A stretch of 20,614 nucleotides of DNA from RGIG250 sp045616885 (GTDB lineage Bacteria; Bacillota; Negativicutes; Selenomonadales; Selenomonadaceae): contig JAZLHS010000064.1 of the NCBI GenBank assembly GCA_045616885.1, forward strand, positions 1 to 20,614, written 5' to 3'. Of the stretch, positions 11,968 to 17,782 are shown piece after piece (the stretch's first letter is position 1; the number at the start of each line of letters is the position of its first letter). Under the pieces are notes generated by a model. It saw only the letters and a program-made list of their open reading frames with translations. It did no database searches and had not been told where the DNA came from. A program made the position numbers and the translations under genes.

Positions 11968-12037
11968 CCATATTGAATATTGTGGGAAGAAAAGAGTCCG
12001 TGCCATAATGCTACAATTTAGGCCGCATGAGGTCTAA
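11942..12037 (+). CDS. Possible 31-aa basic peptide
   Basis: A strong AGGAGGGG site (11930-11937) lies 4 nt before ATG 11942, at the end of the 45-aa frame. The peptide starts MHHRLINRNHIEYCGKKRVR and ends FRPHEV. The ribosome site is better than that of the preceding gene, but nothing else supports coding. Confidence 0.3.
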   Translation: MHHRLINRNHIEYCGKKRVRAIMLQFRPHEV

Positions 12038-12135
12038 CCGCTAGATGTAAACCAGTGACAGTCTGTCACACTTCCAACCTCAAACGATAAACCTAAGAAA
12101 CCTCATAAACCCAATAAACTATTGACTTATCAAAA

Positions 12136-12174
12136 CTTCGCATTTACTTCGCATTGCTTCGCATTGCTTCGCAT
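12136..12174 (+). repeat. Four phased CTTCGCAT direct repeats
   Basis: Copies start at 12136, 12147, 12157 and 12167 (spacing 11, 10, 10 bp), so all face the same side of the helix. Units are too short and close for CRISPR. They resemble a protein-binding array such as integrase arm sites or regulator sites, though they lie about 1 kb before the integrase gene and 2.5 kb from the tRNA-like element. Confidence 0.6.
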
Positions 12175-12231
12175 CGTGCATAATTCAGATAAACACGCAC
12201 GATATTTCAAAGTCAGCTTCAAGCTAGGATA

Positions 12232-12255
12232 TGGTAAAATCGGCTGTTTTTACCA
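12232..12255. terminator. Hairpin TGGTAAAA/TTTTACCA, possible terminator
   Basis: Perfect 8-bp arms (12232-12239 and 12248-12255) with an 8-nt loop. The right arm holds the T-run on the plus strand and the mirrored A/T pairing gives T4 on minus, so it could act weakly in either direction, ending the repressor transcript or backing up the DUF2335 terminator. Confidence 0.35.
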
Positions 12256-12280
12256 CATCAGTTTTGGGATATGGTAAATA

Positions 12281-12305
12281 AAAAAGCGCCCCCGAAGGGT
12301 GGCTC
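12281..12305 (-). terminator. Intrinsic terminator of the DUF2335 transcript
   Basis: Read on minus, a GC-rich imperfect stem (AGCCACCC ... GGGGCGCT) with a C(TTCG)G tetraloop is followed by six T. It starts a few bases after the DUF2335 stop. The stem has a small internal mismatch. Confidence 0.6.
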
Positions 12306-12312
12306 TATAAAC

Positions 12313-12720
12313 TTAGTTTTTCTTTGCTCTTGTTCCATACACGAAAGCACCTATAATTCCTGCAAGGCCGGATGTGCTGAGGAATGTACCGGCACTCGGC
12401 GAACTACCAACCACGGCAATATACACACCACCAGCAATGGAAATAATTCCTATTGCAAAGCCAAAGCATATACCTAGCAGGCTGTTTCTGCTGTCGGTAT
12501 CTGCATATTTCTTTTCAATTTCAAGATGGGCATCGTCAATCCTGTGCCGATGTGCTACCTCATCTTCAAAGGTTTTCAGTATCAGCTCCGCTGCTCCAGG
12601 ATGTACTCTGTCATACTCTTGCAATGTAATAGGGTCAGGTAATGGCCCAGTACGAACAGTAAGCTGTTGTACGCTGTGTATTTGGTCTGTCTGCACCCTG
12701 TTTGGTTTACGGCTCGACAT
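12313..12720 (-). CDS. DUF2335-family two-pass membrane protein, 135 aa
   Basis: The N-terminal part is soluble and helical with the family pattern PLPDPITLQEYDRVHPGAAE and ILKTFEDEVAHRHR (about 26-60), then a linker and two membrane segments at about 81-104 and 112-129, ending with basic RAKKN. DUF2335 proteins are small predicted membrane proteins of unknown function frequent on phages and islands. It is encoded opposite the repressor and integrase with a 63-aa partner overlapping by 1 bp, in the position where lysogeny-expressed accessory genes such as superinfection exclusion usually sit. Confidence 0.8.
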   Translation of the reverse strand: MSSRKPNRVQTDQIHSVQQLTVRTGPLPDPITLQEYDRVHPGAAELILKTFEDEVAHRHRIDDAHLEIEKKYADTDSRNSLLGICFGFAIGIISIAGGVYIAVVGSSPSAGTFLSTSGLAGIIGAFVYGTRAKKN

Positions 12721-12911
12721 TATACAACACCGTTCTTTTCCATCGCTCTTTCCATATCTATACCAATATTTACCCAGTCGTTCTTCAACGACTCGGCAGC
12801 ATCGGCTATGTTGTCAGAACTGTATTTGAATTTTGGGCGAGGTCTTTCTATGGCATTGAATAAATCTAACGACTTTGCCATACCGAATATAAACATATAC
12901 ATTTTGCTCAT
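12720..12911 (-). CDS. Small partner protein of DUF2335, 63 aa
   Basis: GGGAGG precedes ATG 12911 by 8 nt and the stop overlaps the DUF2335 start (TAATG), so the two are translationally linked. The product MSKMYMFIFGMAKSLDLFNA has a mildly hydrophobic start, then IERPRPKFKYSSDNIADAAE and a C-terminal helix (DWVNIGIDMERAMEK). A TATAAT at 12939-12934 lies just upstream, but no -35 at proper spacing is evident. Function unknown. Confidence 0.65.
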   Translation of the reverse strand: MSKMYMFIFGMAKSLDLFNAIERPRPKFKYSSDNIADAAESLKNDWVNIGIDMERAMEKNGVV

Positions 12912-13039
12912 GGCTATTACCTCCCTACTGTCTATTATACCTTATGTGTCAACATTGCCGGTCTGCACTATTTCAAGATTGTCAAAAGTTGAGTTGCTTA
13001 CAAAATGAAAACAACTGAAAAGTTTTACGAAAGGTCTAA

Positions 13040-13087
13040 ATGCAACTACCGAAAAAACCTCGGCAGTTAGTGGTTGTTGCATTTTTT
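13040..13087 (+). promoter_or_regulatory. Hairpin with T-run in the integrase leader
   Basis: Arms ATGCAAC (13040/41-13046) and GTTGCAT (13076-13082) enclose an inner CCGA...TCGG stem, followed by TTTTTT to 13087. It ends about 15 nt before the integrase ribosome site. It would act as a terminator of rightward transcription or an attenuator; it could also be a recombinase-related site. Confidence 0.5.
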
Positions 13088-13115
13088 GCACATACCACTT
13101 CAAGGAGATGAAACC

Positions 13116-14282
13116 ATGTCAGTACATAAGGACGAACGCAAGAATGGCCAATGGGTAGTTTGCGCAAGATATGAGGACTTCGCCAAAGAGCCGCACCAGC
13201 ATAAAAAAAGAGGCTTCGCCACAAAGAGAGAAGCCCTTGAATATGAAAGGCAATACAAAGCAGAGCAAAGGTGCGCTGGTTTGACATTCAACAAACTGCG
13301 AGAATTATATATGGATGATTGTACCCATCGTGTACGCAAGACGACAATAGACTCAATCACTTTATCGCTCAACCGGATGACTCCGTACCTTGAAAGATAC
13401 GAAGTCAAAGATATTACCCCACAGGTGGTTAGGCAACTACAAATAGAACTGCTTGATAAAAACTACTCCCCCGGCACGGTCAAGGAGACCGTCGGCAAAT
13501 TGTCTGCCATGATGAATTATGGGGTGCGGTATTATAATCTCCCGTCGAACCCGTGCAGAGTCGCAGGAAATATAAAAAAGACACAAGCCAAAGAACTTGT
13601 GGTGTGGTCAAACGATGAATTTAAGAGGTTCATTGCAACGAGAAGGAAACCAATACACCGGCTCTTATATACAACACTTTTTTACACCGGGCTGAGAATT
13701 GGTGAGTTACTTGGTCTTACATGGGAAGATGTTGACGGTGATGTTTTGCACATCAACAAACAATGGCTTTACAGACGGAAAGAGTTCGGTTCCACAAAAA
13801 CGCCGCAATCTGTCCGTGATGTACCAATCCCACAATTCTTGCAAGAAATGTTCCGGCTTCGGCCATACGACTACAAACCGACTGACAGGGTATTCAATAT
13901 CTCCGCAGGGTCGGTCGATTCGGCATTAAAGACTGGAATAAAAAAGGCAGGACTTCCCGCCATAAAAATTCATGGCTTCCGTCACTCCCATATCTCAATG
14001 CTGATTTCCTTGGGGGTGCCAATCCCGGCGGTCGCAAAAAGAGTCGGTCACTCCAGCACATCAACAACCATGTCTGTATATGCCCACGCCTATAAACATG
14101 ATGAATATAATGTCGCTAATGTTCTTGATACAACAAACAAAAACGAGCCCCCTTTAATCGAGCCACCGAAGCAAGTCGAGAAAAAGCGAAAACCGATTGT
14201 CGAATGGAGACCATCAATGCCCCCTAAATCTCCCCAAATTCCCGCAAATGTTTCCAAAATGTTTCCAAAAGAAATTTTATAA
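13116..14282 (+). CDS. int: Tyrosine integrase, 388 aa
   Basis: Catalyses site-specific integration and excision. ATG 13116 is preceded by AAGGAGA; an in-frame start at 13074 falls in the leader hairpin and lacks a ribosome site. N-terminal arm-binding domain about 1-50 (GQWVVCARYEDFAKEPHQHK), core-binding SAM-like domain about 55-150, catalytic domain about 165-330. Catalytic residues visible: Arg194 (TGLRIGELLGLTW), Lys228, His286-x-x-Arg289 (HGFRHSH), His312 (VGHSS) and Tyr322 (VYAHAY). A Pro/Lys-rich tail of about 50 residues follows. A strong terminator lies 7 bp downstream, then the tRNA-like site. Confidence 0.95.
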   Translation: MSVHKDERKNGQWVVCARYEDFAKEPHQHKKRGFATKREALEYERQYKAEQRCAGLTFNKLRELYMDDCTHRVRKTTIDSITLSLNRMTPYLERYEVKDITPQVVRQLQIELLDKNYSPGTVKETVGKLSAMMNYGVRYYNLPSNPCRVAGNIKKTQAKELVVWSNDEFKRFIATRRKPIHRLLYTTLFYTGLRIGELLGLTWEDVDGDVLHINKQWLYRRKEFGSTKTPQSVRDVPIPQFLQEMFRLRPYDYKPTDRVFNISAGSVDSALKTGIKKAGLPAIKIHGFRHSHISMLISLGVPIPAVAKRVGHSSTSTTMSVYAHAYKHDEYNVANVLDTTNKNEPPLIEPPKQVEKKRKPIVEWRPSMPPKSPQIPANVSKMFPKEIL

Positions 14283-14288
14283 ACCTTC

Positions 14289-14322
14289 TGCCCTTGTCGC
14301 TCTAAAGCGAAGGGGCATTTTT
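14289..14322 (+). terminator. Strong intrinsic terminator after int
   Basis: TGCCCTTGTCGCT and AGCGAAGGGGCA pair in a 12-bp stem with one bulged G and a CTAA loop (14289-14317), followed by TTTTT and a second T-rich stretch. Confidence 0.9.
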
Positions 14323-14654
14323 CTTGTATTTTTTGACTAATTGCAACTTTACTTTTTTTGAAATTTATCCGTGTTTTTCCCTGCCCTCCTTTACTCTAAT
14401 TCTCCATATTCTCCGTGTCAGCTGAAAAAAATTTGTTTAGCGCATTTTTTGTTTCCAAGATGTTTCCCAAATAGAAAATCCCCCAATGCCGAAACATCAG
14501 GGGACTTCCTACTAAGGAAAGGAGGTTTCTGCCCAAAGTATGGGAAATGAAAAAATTGAAAAAGGTAGGATGAGGGCAAATTAAAAATGAAAGCCATAGG
14601 GTTTGGCGGTCTCAGTGTATCGAGTGCTTTTATGCCTATGGCACGATTAACAAA
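14323..14654. other. Non-coding interval between int terminator and tRNA-like element
   Basis: No credible gene. It contains GTTTCCAAGATGTTTCC, echoing GTTTCCAAAATGTTTCC at the end of int (about 14249), and an 8-bp inverted repeat GCCATAGG (14593-14600) and CCTATGGC (14635-14642) with a 34-bp gap. CCTATGGC appears again at 14981. These could be integrase arm or core sites of attP; the window offers no second att copy to test. Confidence 0.4.
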
Positions 14655-14736
14655 TTCCGATGGTTGGATTTGCACCAACGCCTGTAGGAAAAACCAAGAA
14701 AACCTACACCATGCTCTACTACTGAGCTACATCGGA
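14655..14736 (-). tRNA. Degenerate tRNA-like element, probable attachment region
   Basis: Read on minus it has a 7-bp acceptor TCCGATG/CATCGGA (extendable to 9), D-stem GCTC/GAGC, and T-stem GTTGG/CCAAC. Departures from a real tRNA: the D-loop AGTAGTA lacks the usual GG, the T-loop is TGCAAAT instead of TTCAAAT, four bases rather than one join D and anticodon arms, and the anticodon stem (TGTAGG/CCTACA) closes a 14-nt T-rich loop so no anticodon can be assigned. Its 3' end points at the integrase gene, the usual att arrangement. It may be a pseudo-tRNA, a phage att mimic, or a processed structural RNA. Confidence 0.45.
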
Positions 14737-15014
14737 ATCGGCAACACATTGTAGCCCTTTACTTCCTGTGCCGCCATATACAGTCATCAACGCAAGAACA
14801 AACTCAGGCTATTCGTTTATCCTCACTCAGCTGCCACATTCCCCCCCACATTGCCTACTGGTACCCATTGTGGAACATAGGGCTTCGGCTTTGCAGAGGG
14901 TTAAAATCAATAGAGTGTGTGCTGGACGCACTCTATCTGTGAAAGGGTCATGGCGAGGTGCCGGTCAAGACCCTCGCTCGCCTATGGCTATATTATACCA
15001 TATTTCCCTTTTGC
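14737..15014. other. Non-coding interval with hairpins, end of late operon
   Basis: No credible gene. It holds the hairpin at 14910-14936 and a GC-rich block (about 14946-14986) with nested inverted repeats GGGTC/GACCC and GGCGAG/CTCGCC, plus another copy of CCTATGGC at 14981. A structured RNA or recombination site is possible. Confidence 0.45.
14901..14936 (-). terminator. Hairpin, likely end of the late transcript
   Basis: Arms 14910-14920 and 14926-14936 form an 11-bp stem (one G-T pair) with a 5-nt loop. Read on minus, TGATTTT follows. The T-run is short, so termination is probable but not certain. It is the best terminator candidate behind the gene ending at 15015. Confidence 0.5.
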
Positions 15015-15413
15015 CTAAAAGTGCATCCTTGTGATGTAATGGATTTCATCTGATACCTCTTTGTGCATCATTACCCACCATTTGCAGCCGGGGTTTTCGG
15101 CTACTGCCTTTGCATATATTTCAGCAGCTTCGGTTTCCCATTTCAGCCACATTTCTGCAAGCTGACTCTCCGTTGCATCTTTGGGAATGTCAATCCGTAC
15201 TACAGTAGGGATGTCGATAATCTCCCCCAACTGTTCTATGGATTTATGACGAGTACACATGAAGCCGTCCATTTCCATCTTTGCATGGTTGCAGTGTATT
15301 TTTGCTAACCGCTTGTAGCCATGCAAAAGGCTGATGCCATAGGCATCTGTATGAAACATGATACCTTTAAGCTGATGAACAAGCACATTCACCCACATTT
15401 CTTTAGTCATCAT
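15015..15413 (-). CDS. Helical His/Glu-rich protein, possibly ferritin-like, 132 aa
   Basis: Last gene of the late strand. ATG 15413 overlaps the stop of the jelly-roll gene; the next ATG at 15410 has the better spacing from AAGGTGG. The product looks like four helices: LVHQLKGIMFHTDAYGISLL, KIHCNHAKMEMDG, a middle loop, AEMWLKWETEAAEIYAKAV and VMMHKEVSDEIHYITRM. Spaced His and Glu residues on predicted helices recall ferritin-like bundles, but I see no exact E-x-x-H pair set, so this is a fold guess only. Confidence 0.6.
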   Translation of the reverse strand: MMTKEMWVNVLVHQLKGIMFHTDAYGISLLHGYKRLAKIHCNHAKMEMDGFMCTRHKSIEQLGEIIDIPTVVRIDIPKDATESQLAEMWLKWETEAAEIYAKAVAENPGCKWWVMMHKEVSDEIHYITRMHF

Positions 15414-15811
15414 GCCACCTTCTTTACGGTCATATTAACTAGCGTAATCGTTCCCGCGCCTCCTGTATAAGTGAGGGTAAGAGCCGCTTTTGTGCCACTC
15501 CCGTAAACACCATTGACCGCAATGAGCGTGCTGAAAGCTACAGTACCAATTTCACCGGCATCTGTAGTGATACTGCCAGCAGCACGAACAATGGCATTAC
15601 CATCCCCGTTGAGCTGAAAACCGAAAGTTCCTGCCGCCGTAGTCGTCCCATACCCGTTTACGCTCACTTCATACACACCTGGTGCATTAAGATTAATGGC
15701 CTGATTATCTGCTGCGAGGGTGGCAGTAGTGCCACGCTGTATGCCTCTGTTCGCCCAAGAGATAACCTGATTGGCGGTAGAAGCAATGCCTGTAGAGTAT
15801 ACCTGTATCAT
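15410..15811 (-). CDS. Jelly-roll-like surface or decoration protein, 133 aa
   Basis: Start at 15811 with AAAGGAGAG 6 nt upstream; an earlier TTG at 15868 is less likely. The protein is almost entirely short beta strands separated by Gly/Thr/Ala turns (GIQRGTTATLAADNQAI, LNAPGVYEVSVNGYGTT, FGFQLNGDG, FSTLIAVNG, ALTLTYTGGAGTITLVNMTV). This pattern matches C1q/BclA-C-terminal-like trimeric jelly rolls found on phage particles and spore surfaces. No collagen repeat is attached. Confidence 0.7.
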   Translation of the reverse strand: MIQVYSTGIASTANQVISWANRGIQRGTTATLAADNQAINLNAPGVYEVSVNGYGTTTAAGTFGFQLNGDGNAIVRAAGSITTDAGEIGTVAFSTLIAVNGVYGSGTKAALTLTYTGGAGTITLVNMTVKKVA

Positions 15812-15864
15812 ATCAATCTCTCCTTTAGTCAAAAGGGCGGGTATCACCCCGCCCATACAATATA

Positions 15865-16590
15865 TCAAGCAATCACAGTGCCGTTATAGTTGTAGCCGTT
15901 ATTGCAGTTACAATACGGGCTGGCAACAATGTAAGCCGGTTTCGGAGTCGGCGGCATCAGAGCCCCAACGATGTTCTGAGTCTGTACGCCCTGTGCAAGG
16001 GTGAGCTGTGCTGCCTGAAGGTCACTACGCAGACGAGCAATCTCAGCATCCTTAGCATTAGCTTCCATCATGCAGAGCTTATCAAGGATTTTCTGAGTGT
16101 TTGCAGTGTCGTGAGTCGTGATAGCACAGGTCTGCTGTGCGGTATCATACCGAAGGGCATCAACATTGCGAGTCAGCTCAAAGCGGTTATTGGTAATACC
16201 GTTGTTAAGCTCATACTTAGCCGAGTCGATGTTGCGGTTGGTCTGGCAGCAGCAGTCTTTAGCTGCAAAGGTGCTTTCAGCAATAGCACGCTCCATGTTG
16301 TTACCAACGCCCTGAACGAGCATATTAGCTCTGCCGAACTGGTCGAGCATATTGTAGCCATTGGTAGACTGCCCACGCTCCAAGTTACGAATACCGTTGT
16401 CAATCTGGTTAAAGGCACTGGAAGCAGCTACATCCTGAGTAGTAGCATAGTTGCCACGGTTGCCCCAACCAAAACCTCCGCCGCAGAGAAACATGAGAAG
16501 CACAATCCAAATAAATCCGTTGTTGCCCCAACCATCTCTATTCTTGTCGATGAGAGAGCCGACAACATTACCGAGTACGCTTTCATCCAT
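15865..16590 (-). CDS. Gly/Asn-rich membrane protein with Cys clusters, 241 aa
   Basis: AAAGGATG precedes ATG 16590. Residues about 24-40 form one membrane segment (GFIWIVLLMFLCGGGFGWGN), flanked by Trp/Gly/Asn-rich sequence. A long Asn-rich helical region follows with a CCCQ cluster and repeats of the type I(D/R)N(G/N)(I/L). Helices with a leucine pattern (KILDKLCMMEANAKDAEIAR) precede a tail CNCNNGYNYNG. Proteins of this style recur, from memory, in gut Bacillota phages near the late-region end; function is not known. Could be a virion or host-surface protein. Confidence 0.65.
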   Translation of the reverse strand: MDESVLGNVVGSLIDKNRDGWGNNGFIWIVLLMFLCGGGFGWGNRGNYATTQDVAASSAFNQIDNGIRNLERGQSTNGYNMLDQFGRANMLVQGVGNNMERAIAESTFAAKDCCCQTNRNIDSAKYELNNGITNNRFELTRNVDALRYDTAQQTCAITTHDTANTQKILDKLCMMEANAKDAEIARLRSDLQAAQLTLAQGVQTQNIVGALMPPTPKPAYIVASPYCNCNNGYNYNGTVIA

Positions 16591-16627
16591 AGTTACACAT
16601 CCTTTCAGAATAAAAATATATATTGAG

Positions 16628-16837
16628 CTACATTCCGGACTGCAGCTCCGCTAAAGCTGATGTATCTACACCCTTGCTTTGTGCAACCTTACCGATTATC
16701 GGAAGCATCTTATTGAAGTTAGTCCGCTGTTGAGGTGTCATCTGACTTATCATGCCAAGGACTTGTTTTTTGGCATCCTCAGCAGTACCATTAAACACCC
16801 TCGTTTGGCTGTTCAGTGCTTGCAGTATTGGGTTCAT
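16628..16837 (-). CDS. Small helical protein, 69 aa
   Basis: AAAGGTGG lies 6 nt before ATG 16837, which sits inside the end of the upstream 113-aa gene. The product is helical with MNPILQALNSQT at the start and AKKQVLGMISQMTPQQRTNF in the centre, ending in ALAELQSGM. No domain recognised. Part of the five-gene block that follows the terminator at 17221. Confidence 0.65.
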   Translation of the reverse strand: MNPILQALNSQTRVFNGTAEDAKKQVLGMISQMTPQQRTNFNKMLPIIGKVAQSKGVDTSALAELQSGM

Positions 16838-17132
16838 TTGTTGCCACCTTTCCCTCTAGCAGAGATTTAATGTCCATAAGTGCGGCTTCAAGGTTGTTCA
16901 GCCTGTTTTCTGTGGCCTCTTGTGCCGTTGGCATAGGGGAGATTTTATAGCCCTGTATTGATTTCTGACCGTTTCGTAAACTGACTAGGTACATTTCCGG
17001 GCTGTTCTCCATCAAGTACAATGTTGTGCTTCCATATCCGTTTATGGGAGCTGCTTGTACTTCATTGAAGCTGTTTGCTCTTGCCAAAGCACCTATAATC
17101 TGTGGTGCTGGCGGGTAATTAAATCCGTACAT
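16791..17132 (-). CDS. Small phage protein, beta core plus helix, 113 aa
   Basis: First gene of the terminal block, with AAGGAAG before ATG 17132. After a Pro-rich start (MYGFNYPPAPQ) it has a beta region EVQAAPINGYGSTTLYLM and MYLVSLRNGQKSIQGYKI, then a helix (ATENRLNNLEAALMDIKSLL) and a polar tail. The V-x-x-x-P-[IV]-NG-x-x...F/Y-x-x-x pattern resembles small phage proteins of unknown function seen beside MNP-type helical proteins like the next gene. Confidence 0.65.
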   Translation of the reverse strand: MYGFNYPPAPQIIGALARANSFNEVQAAPINGYGSTTLYLMENSPEMYLVSLRNGQKSIQGYKISPMPTAQEATENRLNNLEAALMDIKSLLEGKVATNEPNTASTEQPNEGV

Positions 17133-17220
17133 AACATCACTTCCTTTACTATCAGTCTAGGCTTTTTCCGCTGTCGTAAAGGGTGAAGAAAAGTGCTAAA
17201 AAGGGTTGAAAAATGGCATA
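17133..17220 (-). other. Leader of the terminal block, presumed promoter region
   Basis: The gap between a terminator and the 113-aa gene should contain a promoter. I see no good sigma-70 hexamer pair. Two near-identical pieces AAAGGGTGAA and AAGGGTTGAA (plus strand, 17178 and 17201) may be activator sites, perhaps for the sigma-region-4 protein encoded just upstream; this is speculation. Confidence 0.3.
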
Positions 17221-17247
17221 AAAAAAGAAGCGGGATTTCTCCCGCTT
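17221..17247 (-). terminator. Intrinsic terminator after the sigma-like gene
   Basis: On minus, AAGCGGGA-GAAA-TCCCGCTT (17247-17228) forms a perfect 8-bp stem followed by CTTTTTT. Splits the lysis cluster from the last five genes. Confidence 0.88.
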
Positions 17248-17250
17248 GCG

Positions 17251-17481
17251 TTAAATAATCCTTGATATTTTATCGTATGCTTTCTGTATTATTGATTTCA
17301 CCTTTTCAGGACTTATGTGCATATCATCAGCTATCTGCGTATAACTGTGCCCCCGCACAAATTTCGCATCCAATATCTTCTTGTCTTCATCAGATATTTT
17401 AGCCTCATTCACTATGTCCCAAAAATCCGTGAGGGAAGCACGGTCAATGTAATCCCTCGCTAGTCGCCTGTTGATGTTCAT
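17251..17481 (-). CDS. Sigma-70 region 4-like HTH protein, 76 aa
   Basis: Start at 17481 (MNINRRLARDYID) with GGAGG 9 nt upstream. The C-terminal half ISDEDKKILDAKFVRGHSYT and QIADDMHISPEKVKSIIQKA has the region-4 pattern that reads -35 elements. There is no region 2, so it is not a full sigma factor; such proteins in phages act as late transcription activators or sigma-like regulators. It overlaps the end of the upstream gene by 38 nt and is followed by a terminator and the terminal gene block. Confidence 0.75.
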   Translation of the reverse strand: MNINRRLARDYIDRASLTDFWDIVNEAKISDEDKKILDAKFVRGHSYTQIADDMHISPEKVKSIIQKAYDKISRII

Positions 17482-17773
17482 GCCGCAAGACCTCCACTCC
17501 GCTGTCAATCCTATCTGCCAGCCTTGCGAATGTCACGCAGCTACAGATGACTACTGCTACTACACCCACGATTGCCATTGCAATAATCCCCGCCTGTCGT
17601 TTCTGCTGGCGGTCTAACAATGTCCGCATTTCAAAGTAATTATTCTTTAACTCCTCATGCTGGGACTTCATCATTTCCTGTTGCGACTTCAACATGTTTA
17701 ACATATCTCGATTGATGCTGTTAGTTACAGCAAGAACAGTTCCCAGTTTATCCAAATCTTTTTCACTATTCAT
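17444..17773 (-). CDS. Coiled-coil protein with central membrane segment, 109 aa
   Basis: GAGGAG lies 6 nt before ATG 17773. Residues about 5-58 form a coiled coil (SINRDMLNMLKSQQEMMKSQ, EELKNNYFEMRTLLDRQ), then a membrane segment at about 62-82 (GIIAMAIVGVVAVVICSCV), then a polar tail. Located in the lysis cluster next to the spanin-like protein; a holin-associated or minor envelope protein is plausible. No family assignment. Confidence 0.65.
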   Translation of the reverse strand: MNSEKDLDKLGTVLAVTNSINRDMLNMLKSQQEMMKSQHEELKNNYFEMRTLLDRQQKRQAGIIAMAIVGVVAVVICSCVTFARLADRIDSGVEVLRHEHQQATSEGLH

Positions 17774-17782
17774 ATTTACTCC

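Larger units (their letters stand above)
12038..12312. other. Non-coding interval with phased repeats, a hairpin and a terminator
   Basis: About 275 bp without a convincing gene. It holds four CTTCGCAT repeats, a CGTGC...GCACG inverted repeat (about 12174-12201), a 12-bp direct repeat GGATATGGTAAA at 12227 and 12267, a hairpin at 12232-12255, and the terminator of the DUF2335 gene. Confidence 0.6.

Noticed and set aside
12136..12174. CTTCGCAT array as a CRISPR array
   Set aside because: Units are 8 bp with 2-3 bp between them; no spacers and no cas genes.
12374..12829. 151-codon plus-strand frame
   Set aside because: Antisense shadow of the DUF2335 pair, whose family pattern is clear.
12934..12952. 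TTGACA and TATAAT upstream of the 63-aa gene as a promoter
   Set aside because: Both hexamers are perfect but only 7 bp apart, so they cannot form one promoter; the TATAAT alone may still be used.
13074..13115. Integrase start at 13074
   Set aside because: It falls in the leader hairpin without a ribosome site; AAGGAGA points to ATG 13116.
14418..14678. 86-codon minus frame overlapping the tRNA-like element
   Set aside because: No ribosome site, runs through the structured element and low-complexity DNA; typical shadow next to a tRNA.
16111..16626. 171-codon plus-strand frame
   Set aside because: Lies opposite the Gly/Asn-rich membrane protein gene, which has a ribosome site and fits the operon.
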